DNA of 64,000 nt from Nocardioides sp. (lineage in GTDB: Bacteria > Actinomycetota > Actinomycetes > Propionibacteriales > Nocardioidaceae): assembly GCF_030019515.1 (NCBI RefSeq), contig NZ_JASEEQ010000012.1, positions 97,465 through 161,464 on the forward strand. Reading direction: 5' to 3'. Below the pieces are notes generated by a model that was given only the letters and a program-made list of their open reading frames with translations, did not search any database and was not told the DNA's origin. The translations under genes were made by a program, and so were the position numbers. Each line of letters begins with the position of its first letter. Positions within the stretch are counted from its first letter, which is position 1. This document shows, one piece after another, positions 49,157 through 59,500 of the stretch.

Positions 49157-50947
49157 TCAGCCGGCCGGGAGGGTGACCGTGAAGGTGGTCCCCTCGCCCG
49201 GGCGGGAGCGCACCCGCACCTCGCCGGCGTGACGGTCGACGATGGTGGCCACGATCGTCAGGCCCAGCCCGGTGCCGGGCTCGCGGAGCGCGTCGGGGTT
49301 CGTAGTGCGGAAGAACGGCCGGAACAGGCCGACCTGGTCCTCCTCCGAGATGCCCATCCCGTCGTCGGCGACCGCCAGGACGGCGTCATCCCCCCGGCGC
49401 TCCACCGCGACGGTGACGGTCCCGCCCGACGGCGTGTACTTGACCGCGTTGCTGACCAGGTTGGTCAGCAGCCGGTCGAGCTCGGCCGGGTCGCCCGGGA
49501 CCAGGAGAGGGTCGGGCGCGCACTGCAGGCGCAGGTCCAGCCCCTTCGCGAGCGCGGACGAGGCCAGCAGGTCGACGGTCGTGCGGGACACCGCGTGGAG
49601 GTCGACGGGCACCCGCACGAGCGGGTGCTGCGGGTCGCTCACCCGGGCCAGGAGCAGCAGGTCGTCGACCACCTTCTGCATCCGGGTGGAGCCGCGGGTC
49701 ATCGCCACCTGGTAGTGCCGCGCCGCCTCGTCGAGGTCGAGGTCGCCGAGCAGCTCCAGGTTGCCGGAGATCACGGTGAGCGGGGTGCGCAGCTCGTGGG
49801 AGAGCGTGGCGATCAGCTGGCTGCGGTAGTCATCGAGCTGCTGCAGCTCGCGCACCAGGCCGCGCTCGCGCTCCAGCGCGAGCACGGTCATCAGCGCGGC
49901 GCCGAGGTCGTAGCCGATCTGCAGGGCCGACCCGATCTCGACCGACGACCAGGGCGGGTCCTGGGCGCGCCGCGAGAGCACCAGGAACCCGAGGCACTCG
50001 GCACCGGCGCCCAGCGGGACCGCCATCGCGGAGGCCAGGCCGAGCTCGGCGATCTGGCGGCGCGCCTCCTCGAGGAGCGGCCCCGCGCCGGACTTCGCCG
50101 ACAGCGACGGCTCGACGCCCTCGGCGACGACGAGCACCTGCTGCGCCTCCCACAGCCGCGGTGCCAGACCGTGCGCCAGGTCGATCATCCGGTCCGAGAG
50201 CGTGACCACGTCGCCTTCGTGGGTCCGGGCGTAGCCGACACCGCCGCTCTCGGGATCGAGGACCTGGATCCACGAACCGGCGGCGCCGAAGCCCTCCACC
50301 AGCGGCCCGTGAGTGTGGTCGAGCACCGCTTGCAGCGATGCCTGGGCCGGCATCGAGGCCGATCGGATCAGCCGGCGAGCCGCCTCCGAGTGCGCGACCT
50401 GCTGCACCAGCTCCTCCCGCTCGAAGGCCGTCACCACGGCACGCTCGGCCTGCGCGGCGTACCTCTCGAGGAGCCGTCGTTGAGCCGGGTCGGGCCGCCG
50501 GCCGGAGACCGGCCGGTCCACCGACATCGCGCCGACCAGCCTGCCGTCGTCGTCGGTGAGCAGCCCGACCAGGACATCCATCGGGTGCCAGGCGTCGGGT
50601 ACGTCGGCCTGCTCCTCGGCGACCACCATCCAGTGCCCCTCGAGGGTGGCGGCGTCGTAGTCCTCGGCGGCAAGGAACCGGAACCGGCCCCAGCTCTCCG
50701 CCCGGGCGAGGACCGGGTCCAGGACCGTGACCGGGTCCGAGGCCGAGAGGTAGTCGCGGAACTCCTCGGGGCCGGTGTAGGCCATGGTGGCCAGGTTGCC
50801 GTCGAGCACCACCGACAACGCGGCGACCTCGAAGCCGACCATCTCGGCCACCGACTCCACCATCAGCTGGAGCACCGCCCGCGCGGCGGAGTCCGACCAG
50901 CCGGCGCGCGTGTCCTCCTGGTGCGCGGTCGCGCCGCCCTCCACCAT
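49157..50947 (-). CDS. GAF-domain sensor histidine kinase
   Basis: 596 residues from ATG 50947. Two GAF-like domains (about 25-165 and 185-350) precede HisKA ('LIATLSHELRTPLTVISGNL', His near 384) and HATPase ('DRLLTNLVSNAVKYTPSGGT', 'VADDGMGI', 'GTGLGLTIVATIV'). No membrane helix, so it senses a cytoplasmic ligand, light or redox state. No response regulator is adjacent. It is divergent from an ABC exporter across a palindrome-rich region. Confidence 0.9.
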   Translation of the reverse strand: MVEGGATAHQEDTRAGWSDSAARAVLQLMVESVAEMVGFEVAALSVVLDGNLATMAYTGPEEFRDYLSASDPVTVLDPVLARAESWGRFRFLAAEDYDAATLEGHWMVVAEEQADVPDAWHPMDVLVGLLTDDDGRLVGAMSVDRPVSGRRPDPAQRRLLERYAAQAERAVVTAFEREELVQQVAHSEAARRLIRSASMPAQASLQAVLDHTHGPLVEGFGAAGSWIQVLDPESGGVGYARTHEGDVVTLSDRMIDLAHGLAPRLWEAQQVLVVAEGVEPSLSAKSGAGPLLEEARRQIAELGLASAMAVPLGAGAECLGFLVLSRRAQDPPWSSVEIGSALQIGYDLGAALMTVLALERERGLVRELQQLDDYRSQLIATLSHELRTPLTVISGNLELLGDLDLDEAARHYQVAMTRGSTRMQKVVDDLLLLARVSDPQHPLVRVPVDLHAVSRTTVDLLASSALAKGLDLRLQCAPDPLLVPGDPAELDRLLTNLVSNAVKYTPSGGTVTVAVERRGDDAVLAVADDGMGISEEDQVGLFRPFFRTTNPDALREPGTGLGLTIVATIVDRHAGEVRVRSRPGEGTTFTVTLPAG

Positions 50948-51088
50948 CGTGCCTGTCCTCCCGCCGAGCCGCCGGCCTCCCGCCGGCTCCCCGCAGTATG
51001 CCGGTCGAGACGGCGATGCCCGCCCGGCTGGGCCGGCGGGTCGCGGCCGCCCCGGGGGGTCGGCTGGTCGGGGGCGCCGCCCCTGGGG

Positions 51089-51166
51089 CTGTTCGGGCAA
51101 AGCTGTCACTTCTAGGCCGAAGTTTCGGCCGAACAGTGCAGGTTTCCCCGGGTACCCGGGGAAACC
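51089..51166. promoter_or_regulatory. Nested palindrome cluster between kinase and ABC exporter
   Basis: Three dyads in 78 bases: CTGTTCGG (51089-51096) with CCGAACAG (51129-51136); inside it GGCCGAA-GT-TTCGGCC (51115-51130); then a perfect 26-base palindrome at 51141-51166 with arms GGTTTCCCCGGGT and ACCCGGGGAAACC. The 358-base intergenic space otherwise shows no gene. Operators or a cruciform-type repeat are possible. Confidence 0.6.
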
Positions 51167-51305
51167 GCCGCGCGGCGCGGCCCGGGTCAGTCCGTACGCC
51201 GCAGCCGATCCGCGGAACCCGGGGCGACCCCGGGTCGAGTACCAGGGTCGGGCCCGGGGTGCTCCCCGATGCGCGGACCGGTGCGGCCGCCGCAGGGTTG
51301 ACCCC

Positions 51306-52280
51306 ATGATCCGTGCCCACGCACTCACCAAGCGCTTCGCCACCGAGAAGGGGCAGAGCCGGGTCGCCGTCGACGGCATCGACTTCGTCGTCGAGCCCGG
51401 CCGGGTGACCGGCTTCCTCGGCCCCAACGGCGCCGGCAAGTCCACGACGATGCGGATGATCCTCGGCCTCGACGCCCCGACGTCCGGGACGGTCAGCGTC
51501 AACGGGCACCGGTACGCCGCGGCGCCCGCGCCGCTGCGCGAGATCGGCGCCCTCCTCGACGCGCACGCCATCCACCCCGGGCGGTCCGCACGTGACCACC
51601 TGAGGTGGATGGCGGCGTCCAACGGCATCCCGACGACCCGGGTCGGGGAGGTCCTCGAGCTGGTCGGCCTGGAGGCCGTGGCCGGCCAGCGGGCCGGCCG
51701 CTACTCCCTCGGCATGGGCCAGCGCCTCGGCATCGCCGCCGCCATGCTCGGCGACCCACCCGTCGTCGTGCTCGACGAGCCCGTCAACGGCCTCGACCCA
51801 GAGGGCATCCGCTGGGTCCGCACCTTCGCCCGGCAGCTCGCCGACGAGGGCCGGACGGTGTTCATCTCCAGCCACCTGATGTCCGAGATGGCCCTGATGG
51901 CCGACCACCTGCTGGTGATCGGGCGCGGCTCGATCCTCGCCGACTGCTCGATGAGCGAGTTCATGAGCGACCACGCCGCGTCGTACGTGCGGGTCAAGGC
52001 GCCCGCGCTCGGCGACGTCGGCAACCTGCTCACCGGCCGCGGTCTCGAGGTGAGCCGGGTCGAGGACGAGCTGCGGGTGGTCGGCCTGGACGCGTCGGCC
52101 GTCGGGGAGCTGGTGTTCCGGCACGGCCTCGTGCTGCACGAGCTGACCCTGGTGCTGTCCTCCCTCGAGGACGCCTTCATGGCCCTGACCGCCGACAGCG
52201 TGGAGTACCACGCCGCCACCGAGCCCACCGCCACCGAGCCCACCGCCACCGAGCGCGCCAGAAGTGGAGCCCGGCGATGA
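51306..52280 (+). CDS. ABC transporter ATP-binding protein
   Basis: 324 residues. Walker A 'FLGPNGAGKSTTM' (37-49), signature 'YSLGMGQRLGIAAAML' (LSGGQ variant), Walker B 'PVVVLDEPVNGLDPEG', H loop 'SSHLMSEM'. The drug- or bacitracin-export (DrrA/BcrA) type with a C-terminal extension. The end carries a small repeat (TEPTATEPTATE) from 15-base DNA repeats near 52220-52250. Coupled to the permease by ATGA-type overlap. Confidence 0.92.
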   Translation: MIRAHALTKRFATEKGQSRVAVDGIDFVVEPGRVTGFLGPNGAGKSTTMRMILGLDAPTSGTVSVNGHRYAAAPAPLREIGALLDAHAIHPGRSARDHLRWMAASNGIPTTRVGEVLELVGLEAVAGQRAGRYSLGMGQRLGIAAAMLGDPPVVVLDEPVNGLDPEGIRWVRTFARQLADEGRTVFISSHLMSEMALMADHLLVIGRGSILADCSMSEFMSDHAASYVRVKAPALGDVGNLLTGRGLEVSRVEDELRVVGLDASAVGELVFRHGLVLHELTLVLSSLEDAFMALTADSVEYHAATEPTATEPTATERARSGARR

Positions 52281-53095
52281 CCGCCACCCTGACCGAGTCA
52301 GGCTCGCTGGTCGTGGCGCCGGACGCCCGGCGACCGGGCTTCGTCGAGGCGCTGCGCGCGGAGTGGGTCAAGCTGCGCACGGTCCGCTCGACCTGGTGGA
52401 CGCTGATCGCGGCCTTCGTCCTGGGCGCCGGGCTGACGATCCTGATGTGCTGGGGGAACGCCGACTGGCTGGCCTCGCCCGAGGCCGACGAGTCCCCGGG
52501 ATCGTTCATCACCTGGGGGATGATGATCGCCCAGATCACCGCCGTCGTCCTGGGCGCCCTCGTGGTCACCACGGAGTACGGCACCGGCATGATCCGCTCG
52601 ACGTTCGCCGCCGTACCGTCCCGCGGTCGGGTGCTGGCCGCGAAGTCCGTCGTGCTCGTCGCCGTGCTGTTCGTCGTCGGCACCGTGACCGCGCTCGCCG
52701 GGTACCTCGGCGGCAACTACTTCCTCGACCGCGAGGGCATCGGGATGGCGCTCGAGGGCGACGTGCTGCGCTCGATGTACGGCTCCGGGCTGTTCCTCGC
52801 CGGGATCGGCCTGTTCACCGTCGCCGTCGGCTTCCTGCTGCGGCACACCGCCGGCACCATCTCGGTGGTGCTCGCGCTGATGCTGATCCTCGGCAACATG
52901 GTCAACCTGGTGCCGGGGACCTTCGGCGAGTGGCTGACCAAGCTGATGCCGGGCAACGCCGGCTCCGTGGTGGCCACCCCGGTCTCCTTCAACCCCGACC
53001 TGCTCGACGCCTGGACCGGGTTCGGGGTCTTCGTCGCGGAGATCGCCGTGCTGCTGGCCGCGGCGTACGTGGTGCTGCGCCGGCGCGACGCGTAG
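52277..53095 (+). CDS. ABC transporter permease (ABC-2 type)
   Basis: 272 residues with about six membrane helices: 'TLIAAFVLGAGLTILM', 'MIAQITAVVLGALVVTTEYG', 'SVVLVAVLFVVGTVTALAGY', 'FLAGIGLFTVAVGFLL', 'ISVVLALMLILGNMV' and a last helix before 'VLRRRDA'. 'ALRAEWVKLRTVRSTWW' at the start is typical of ABC-2 permeases. Forms an exporter with the preceding ATPase; substrate unknown. Confidence 0.9.
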   Translation: MTATLTESGSLVVAPDARRPGFVEALRAEWVKLRTVRSTWWTLIAAFVLGAGLTILMCWGNADWLASPEADESPGSFITWGMMIAQITAVVLGALVVTTEYGTGMIRSTFAAVPSRGRVLAAKSVVLVAVLFVVGTVTALAGYLGGNYFLDREGIGMALEGDVLRSMYGSGLFLAGIGLFTVAVGFLLRHTAGTISVVLALMLILGNMVNLVPGTFGEWLTKLMPGNAGSVVATPVSFNPDLLDAWTGFGVFVAEIAVLLAAAYVVLRRRDA

Positions 53096-53114
53096 CTTCA
53101 CGAGCGGGTTCCCA

Positions 53115-53205
53115 GTTTCATCGGCCGGCCGATGAAACTCGACCCTGGACGATGAAGTTGCATCGTCCAGGCACGAGGTCTGTCGGCCGGCCGATGAAAC
53201 TCGAC
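53115..53205. repeat. Repeat-hairpin array after the ABC operon
   Basis: A perfect 24-base palindrome (53115-53138, arms GTTTCATCGGCC/GGCCGATGAAAC); a 23-base direct repeat beginning TCGGCCGGCCGATG at 53121 and again at 53183; between them an 11-bp stem CCTGGACGATG-AAGTTG-CATCGTCCAGG (53144-53171). The last is a strong terminator candidate; the whole resembles a REP-type intergenic element. Confidence 0.75.
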
Positions 53206-53246
53206 ACCGGCCCCGCGCTGTCCCCACGGCCGCATAGGGTCGCGGC

Positions 53247-56200
53247 GTGACCCTGCAGATCCACCGAGCCCCGCGCACCGACGTGCTCGCGGACGCGCTC
53301 GGGGAGCTGCTGAGCACCCCGCTGGCCGACCCGTTCGCCGAGGAGGTCGTGGTCGTCCCGGCCAAGGGCGTCGAGCGGTGGCTCACCCAGCGGCTCAGCC
53401 ACCGCCTCGGCACCGGTCCACGAGGCGGCGACGGGGTGTGCGCCGGGGTCCGGTTCCTCAACCCCCGCAGCCTGGTCAGCCTGCTGCTCGGCCGCGAGCG
53501 CGACGACCCGTGGGACCCCGAGCGGCTGGTCTGGCCGCTGCTCGCGACCATCGACGAGAGCCTCGGCGACCCGCAGTTCACGACGCTCGCCCGGCATCTC
53601 GGCCACGGCGTGGAGGGCGCCGACGGCGAGCTGCGCCGCAACCGCCGCTACTCCGTCGCGCTGCGGCTGGCCCGCCTGTTCGCGTCGTACGCCGTGCAGC
53701 GGCCCACGCTGGTGACCGCCTGGCGCGAAGGCGGCGCCGGCGAGCACGGTGACGAGCAGGGGCTGCCCCCCGACCTGGCCTGGCAGCCCGAGCTCTGGCG
53801 CCGGCTCGTCACCCAGGTCGACGCACCACCCCCCGACGTCCGGCACGCGCAGACGTGCGCCGCGCTCCGGGCGGGCGGGGACGGGCTGCCGCTGCCGGAC
53901 CGGCTCTCGCTGTTCGGCCACACCCGGATCCCGGTCACCGAGGTCGCGCTGCTGAAGGCGCTCGGCGAGCACCGCGACGTGCACCTGTTCCTGCCGCAGC
54001 CCTCGCCGGTGCTCTGGGACGACCTGGCCGACCTGGGCGGGGTGGTGCCCCGCGAGGACGACGACTCGGTCGAGCGGGTCGGTCACCCGCTGCTCGCCTC
54101 GCTCGGCCGCGACGCGCGCGAGCTGCGCCGGCTGCTCGACGGCATTCCCGCCCAGGGGCTGGCTCCGCCTGCGGAGGTCTCGACGGGCTCGACCGCCGGC
54201 GGCGGCACGCTGCTCGGCTGGCTCCAGCACGACCTGCGCGCGAACCAGGCCCCGTCGTACGACGAGCGCGCCGCCCGCCACCTCGCCGACGGGGACCGCA
54301 CCCTGCAGGTGCACGCCTGCCACGGACCGGCCCGCCAGGTCGACGTGCTGCGCGAGGTGCTGGTCGGCCTGCTCGAGGACGACCCCACGCTCGAGCCGCG
54401 CGACGTGCTCGTGATGTGCCCGGACATCGAGACCTACGCGCCGCTGATCTCGGCCGGGTTCGGCCTCGCGACCCTCGACGGGCACCCCGCCCACCGGCTG
54501 CGCGTGAAGCTCGCCGACCGGGCGCTCACCAGCACCAACCCGCTCCTCGCCGTCGCCAGCGGCCTGCTGGGCGTGGCCGGCGGCCGGGTCACCGCGTCCG
54601 ACGTGCTCGACCTGGCCGGCACCGACCCGGTGCGCCGCCGGTTCGGGTTCACCGACGACGAGCTCGACCGGGTGTCGCGCTGGGTGGCCCGCGCCGGGGT
54701 GCGGTGGGGCCTCGACGAGCAGTCCCGCTCGGCGTTCCGGATGGAGCGGTTCCCCCACAACACCTGGCGGACCGGGCTCGACCGGATCCTCCTCGGCGTC
54801 GCCATGAGCGGCGACGACCACCACCATCTCGGCCGGGGACTGCCGCTCGACGACGTCGCCAGCTCCGAGATCGACCTCGCGGGTCGGCTCGCGGAGCTGG
54901 TCGAGCGCGTCGACCGCACGCTCACCGCGTTCGCCGGGGCGAGCACCGTCGCCGACTGGACGACCGGGCTGCGCGACGGCGTCCGCTCGCTCGTCGACGT
55001 GGCGGCCGACGACGCGTGGCAGGTGCCGCAGTTCGAGCGCGAGCTCGCCCGCGCCGCCGCGTCGTCGCACGAGGGTGGGCTCGAGCTGCGGCTCTCCGAC
55101 GTGCGCGCGATGCTCGAGTCGCGGCTGGCCGGGCGCCCGACCCGCGCCAACTTCCGCACCGGCAGCCTCACCGTCGCGACCATGGTGCCGATGCGCTCGG
55201 TGCCGCACCGGGTCGTCTGCCTGGTCGGCCTCGACGACGGGGTGTTCCCGCGCGCCGGGGTCGTCGACGGCGACGACGTGCTCGGCCGCCACCCGCTCAC
55301 CGGCGAGCGCGACGCACGCAGCGAGGACCGGCAGCTGCTCCTCGACGCGGTCCTCGCCGCGACCGAGCACCTCGTCATCACCTACTCCGGTGCCGACGAG
55401 CAGTCCGGCGCGAGCCGCCCGCCCGCCGTACCCCTCGGCGAGATCCTCGACGCCGCCGACCGGACCGCCGCCGAGGCCGTCCGCGACCGGGTCCTGACCC
55501 GGCACCCGCTCCAGCCCTACGACGCGCGCAACTTCGTCCGCGAGACCCCGTTCAGCTTCGACACCGCGGCGCTGGCCGGCGCACGCTCGGCGTGGGGCGT
55601 ACGCCGCGAGCCGCCGCCGCTGCTCGACCGGGCGCTGCCCCCGCGGCTCGGCCCGGACGGGAGGCCACCGGACGTGTCGCTCCAGGAGCTGCGCGACTTC
55701 CTGGCCCACCCGGTCCGGACCTTCCTGCGCGGCCGGCTCGACGTGGCGGCCCCGTTCGAGCCCGACGACCTGGCCGACGCGATCCCGGTGACGCTCGACA
55801 GCCTGGAGAAGTGGCAGATCGGCGACCGGCTGCTGCGCGAGCTGCTCGCCGGCCAGGACCCGGTCGCGGTGCTGACGGCCGAGCAGCTCGCCGGCACCCT
55901 GCCGCCCGGCCGGCTCGGCACCATCGCGCTGCACGAGGTCGCGGAGGAGTGCCAGCGGCTGTGGTCACGCACGGCCGAGGTGCGCGAGGGCGAGCGTCGC
56001 TCGGTCGACGTCGAGGTGGACCTCGGCGGGGGACGCCGGCTCACCGGCACGGTGCCCGGCGTCTACGGGAGCCGGGTCGTCAGCCTGGGCTACTCCCGGC
56101 TCAACGCCCGGCAGCGGCTGCACGCGTGGGTCGACCTGCTCGCGCTGTCGGCGACCTACCCCGACCAGCACTGGACGGCCCACGCGATCGGCAAGGACCG

Positions 56201-56579
56201 GGCCGGCCCGAAGCGTGCGCTCAGCGGCCCGATCGACCACCGCGCGGCCGACCGGCTGCGCGACCTGGTCGAGCTGCGCGACCGCGGCCTGTGCGCGCCG
56301 CTGCCGGTGCCGGTGAAGACCGGCGCCGCCTGGGCGGAGGCCCACGCGCGGGAGCTGATGGGCCAGGACACCCCGCCGATCGAGGCGGCCCGGCGCGAGT
56401 GGGCGACCGACCCGCACAACCGGTTCGGCATCACCGGCGAGGACGCGGATCCCTACCACCAGCGGGTCTACGGCGCCTCGGCGCCCGTCGAGGCCCTGCT
56501 CGACGCCGGTCTCGGCGAGCTCGCCTGGGCGATCTGGGAGCCGCTGCTCACCAGCGCCGAGAGGGTGGGCCCCCTGTGA
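53247..56579 (+). CDS. recC: Exodeoxyribonuclease V subunit RecC
   Basis: 1110 residues from GTG 53247. N-terminal 'VVVPAKGVERWLTQRLSHRL' and 'LVSLLLGR' are typical of RecC; the middle has inactivated helicase-like domains, and the C-terminal domain is nuclease-like without a catalytic core. RecC scans for Chi and holds RecB and RecD at double-strand ends. It overlaps recB by four bases. Confidence 0.94.
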   Translation: MTLQIHRAPRTDVLADALGELLSTPLADPFAEEVVVVPAKGVERWLTQRLSHRLGTGPRGGDGVCAGVRFLNPRSLVSLLLGRERDDPWDPERLVWPLLATIDESLGDPQFTTLARHLGHGVEGADGELRRNRRYSVALRLARLFASYAVQRPTLVTAWREGGAGEHGDEQGLPPDLAWQPELWRRLVTQVDAPPPDVRHAQTCAALRAGGDGLPLPDRLSLFGHTRIPVTEVALLKALGEHRDVHLFLPQPSPVLWDDLADLGGVVPREDDDSVERVGHPLLASLGRDARELRRLLDGIPAQGLAPPAEVSTGSTAGGGTLLGWLQHDLRANQAPSYDERAARHLADGDRTLQVHACHGPARQVDVLREVLVGLLEDDPTLEPRDVLVMCPDIETYAPLISAGFGLATLDGHPAHRLRVKLADRALTSTNPLLAVASGLLGVAGGRVTASDVLDLAGTDPVRRRFGFTDDELDRVSRWVARAGVRWGLDEQSRSAFRMERFPHNTWRTGLDRILLGVAMSGDDHHHLGRGLPLDDVASSEIDLAGRLAELVERVDRTLTAFAGASTVADWTTGLRDGVRSLVDVAADDAWQVPQFERELARAAASSHEGGLELRLSDVRAMLESRLAGRPTRANFRTGSLTVATMVPMRSVPHRVVCLVGLDDGVFPRAGVVDGDDVLGRHPLTGERDARSEDRQLLLDAVLAATEHLVITYSGADEQSGASRPPAVPLGEILDAADRTAAEAVRDRVLTRHPLQPYDARNFVRETPFSFDTAALAGARSAWGVRREPPPLLDRALPPRLGPDGRPPDVSLQELRDFLAHPVRTFLRGRLDVAAPFEPDDLADAIPVTLDSLEKWQIGDRLLRELLAGQDPVAVLTAEQLAGTLPPGRLGTIALHEVAEECQRLWSRTAEVREGERRSVDVEVDLGGGRRLTGTVPGVYGSRVVSLGYSRLNARQRLHAWVDLLALSATYPDQHWTAHAIGKDRAGPKRALSGPIDHRAADRLRDLVELRDRGLCAPLPVPVKTGAAWAEAHARELMGQDTPPIEAARREWATDPHNRFGITGEDADPYHQRVYGASAPVEALLDAGLGELAWAIWEPLLTSAERVGPL

Positions 56580-59500
56580 GCACCCCTGTGAGCACCCCTG
56601 TGAGCACCATGGCGCCGTTCTCGATCGCCGACCCGCTGCCCACCGGCACCGTCCTCCTCGAGGCCAGCGCCGGCACCGGCAAGACCTGGACCATCGGCGC
56701 GCTCGTGACGCGCTACGTCGCCGAGGGTGTGGCGAGGCTCGAGCAGATGCTCGTGGTGACCTTCGGCCGCGCGGCCAGCCAGGAGCTCCGTGAGCGGGTG
56801 CGCGCCCAGCTGGTCGAGGCCGAGCGGGTGCTCAGCCCGGACCCGGTCGCCGGCGACGTCGGGGACTCCGACCTGGTGACGCTGCTGCGCTCGTGGAGCG
56901 CCGAGGAGCGGCGACTCGGTCACCGCAGGGTCACCGAGGCGCTCGCCGGGTTCGACGCCGCGACCATCGCCACCACCCACCAGTTCTGCTCGATGGTGCT
57001 CGACTCCCTCGGCGTCGCCGGCGACACCGACTCGCGGGCGCGACTGGTCGAGGACCTCGACGACCTGGTCAAGGAGACGGTCGACGACCTCTACCTGCGC
57101 GCGTTCGCGTTCGGCGACGGGCCGCCCGCGTTCGACCTCGCCGAGGCGCTCGCCATCGCCCGGGCCGCGGTCGGCGACCCGCAGGCCACCCTCGAGCCCG
57201 CCGACGAGGACCGCACCACGCCGGCGGGCCGGCGGGTCAGCTTCGCGCGCACGGTCCGCGACGAGCTCGACCGTCGCAAGCGCCGGCTCGGCATCCTGTC
57301 CTACGACGACCTGCTCTCCCAGCTCGCCGACGCCCTCGAGCAGCCCGAGAGCGCCGCCGCCCAGCGGATGCGGGCCCGGTGGCGGATCGTGCTGGTCGAC
57401 GAGTTCCAGGACACCGACCCGGTGCAGTGGGACGTCCTCGACCGGGCCTTCAGCGGGCACGCGACCATGGTGCTGATCGGCGACCCGAAACAGGCGATCT
57501 ACGCGTTCCGCGGCGGCGACGTCACCACGTACCTCCGGGCCGCGGAGACCGCGACGACCCGACAGACCCTCGCGGTCAACCGGCGCAGCGACGGCCCGCT
57601 GCTCGACGCCTTCCAGGCCCTGCTCGCCGGCGCCGAGCTCGGCGACGAGCGGATCGTGGTGCGCGACGTGACGGCGCACCACCGCGAGTCCCGCCTGCAG
57701 GGTGCGCCGGCCCCGCACCCGTTCCGGCTGCGGGTCGTGCGGCGCGACACGTTCGGGCGCCGCGGCAGCAGCACGCTCACGGTCGGGCAGATCCGTCCGC
57801 ACGTCGCGACGGACCTGGCGCTCGACGTACGCCGACTGCTCGCGTCGGGCGCGACCTGGTGCGGCGAGCCGATCCGGCCGCGCGACGTCGCGGTGATCAG
57901 CTACCGCCACGCGGACCTCGCCGCGGTCCGCGAGGCGCTGCTCGAGGCCGGCGTGCCGGCGGTGATCGCCGGCGGTGGCAGCGTGTTCGCGACGCCGGCC
58001 GCCGTCGAGTGGCTCACGCTGCTGGAGGCGCTGGAGCAGCCGCACCGCAGCACCCGGGTGCGGTCGGCCGCGCTGACCTGCTTCTTCGGACACACCGCGG
58101 CCGACCTCGACGCCCGTGGCGACGACCTCACCGACGAGGTCGCCGACACCCTGCGCGGCTGGGTCGAGCTGTTCGCCACCCGCGGCCTCGCCGCGGTGCT
58201 CGAGGCGGCGGCCATCGGCACCGGCGGGGGCGCCGGGCTGCCCGAGCGGGTGCTCGCCGAGGTCGGCGGCGACCGGCGGCTGACCGACCTGCGCCACATC
58301 GGCGAGGCGTTGCACGAGGTCACCCTCGTCGAGCGGTACGGACTGCCCTCGCTGCTCACCTGGCTGCGCGGGCAGGTGACCGAGGGTCGGGCCGGCCGCG
58401 GCGTCGAGCGCACCCGCCGCCTCGACTCCGACGCCGCCGCCGTCCAGCTCGTGACGATCCACGCCAGCAAGGGCCTCGAGTACCCCGTCGTCTACCTGCC
58501 GGCGCTCGCCGACCGGTTCGTCCCGAAGCCGACCCGCCCGCTGTTCCACGACGACGCCGGCACCCGCTGCCTCGACGTCGGCGGCAGCGGCGGGCGCTCC
58601 ACGGACAGCTGGGCCGAGCACTCCCGCCGCTGGGCGGACGAGGAGGCCGGCGAGTGGCTGCGGCTGCTCTACGTCGCGACCACCCGGGCCAAGTCGCAGG
58701 TGGTCGCCTGGTGGGCGCCGACCAAGAACGCCGTCGCCTCGCCGCTGCACCGGATGCTGATGCGCGACCTCGAGGGTCCCGACGGTGCGGTGTCGTCGGC
58801 CGTCCCGCAGTCGCCGGCCGTGCCGGACGACGACGCCGTGATCGCCCTGTTCTCCGCGTGGCGCGACCGCGGCGGGCCGAGCCCCGAGGCCGCGATCCAC
58901 GCCGACCCGGGCGCGGACCCGCCCCTGCCCGCAACGCCCGACCTCGCCGCCCGGACGTTCACCCGCACGGTCGACACCGAGTGGCGGCGAGCGTCGTACT
59001 CCTCGCTCAGCAGGGTCGAGGCCCCGACGCCCGTCGGCGCGGTCGCAAGCGAGCCCGAGGTGACCGCCAAGGACGACGAGCAGCTCGCCCCCGAGCCCGC
59101 GCCGGTCCCGCCCCCGGTCGCCGGCGACGTGCCCTCGCCGATGGCCGGGCTGCCGGTGGGGGCGACGTTCGGGTCGCTCGTGCATGCGGTGCTCGAGCAC
59201 ACCGACCCCGAGGCCCCGGACCTGCGTGCGGAGCTGCTCGGCCACATCGACGAGCAGCTCGGCTGGTGGCCGGTCGACCTCGACCGGGAGGAGCTGGCCG
59301 ATGCCCTGGTCGCGGTCTGCGACTCGTCGCTGGGCCCGCTCGCCGACCACACCACGCTGCGCCAGGTGCCGCTCGGCGACCGGTTGCGCGAGATGGAGTT
59401 CGAGCTCCCGCTCGGCGACGGCCTGCTCGGCGACCTCCGCCCGCTGCTGGAGCGGCACCTGCCGGCCGGCGACCCGGTCCGCGCCTACGCCGCCCACCTC

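Noticed and set aside
53118..55934. 938-codon minus-strand frame across recC
   Set aside because: recC on the plus strand is convincing and coupled to recB; the antisense frame is a low-complexity shadow.
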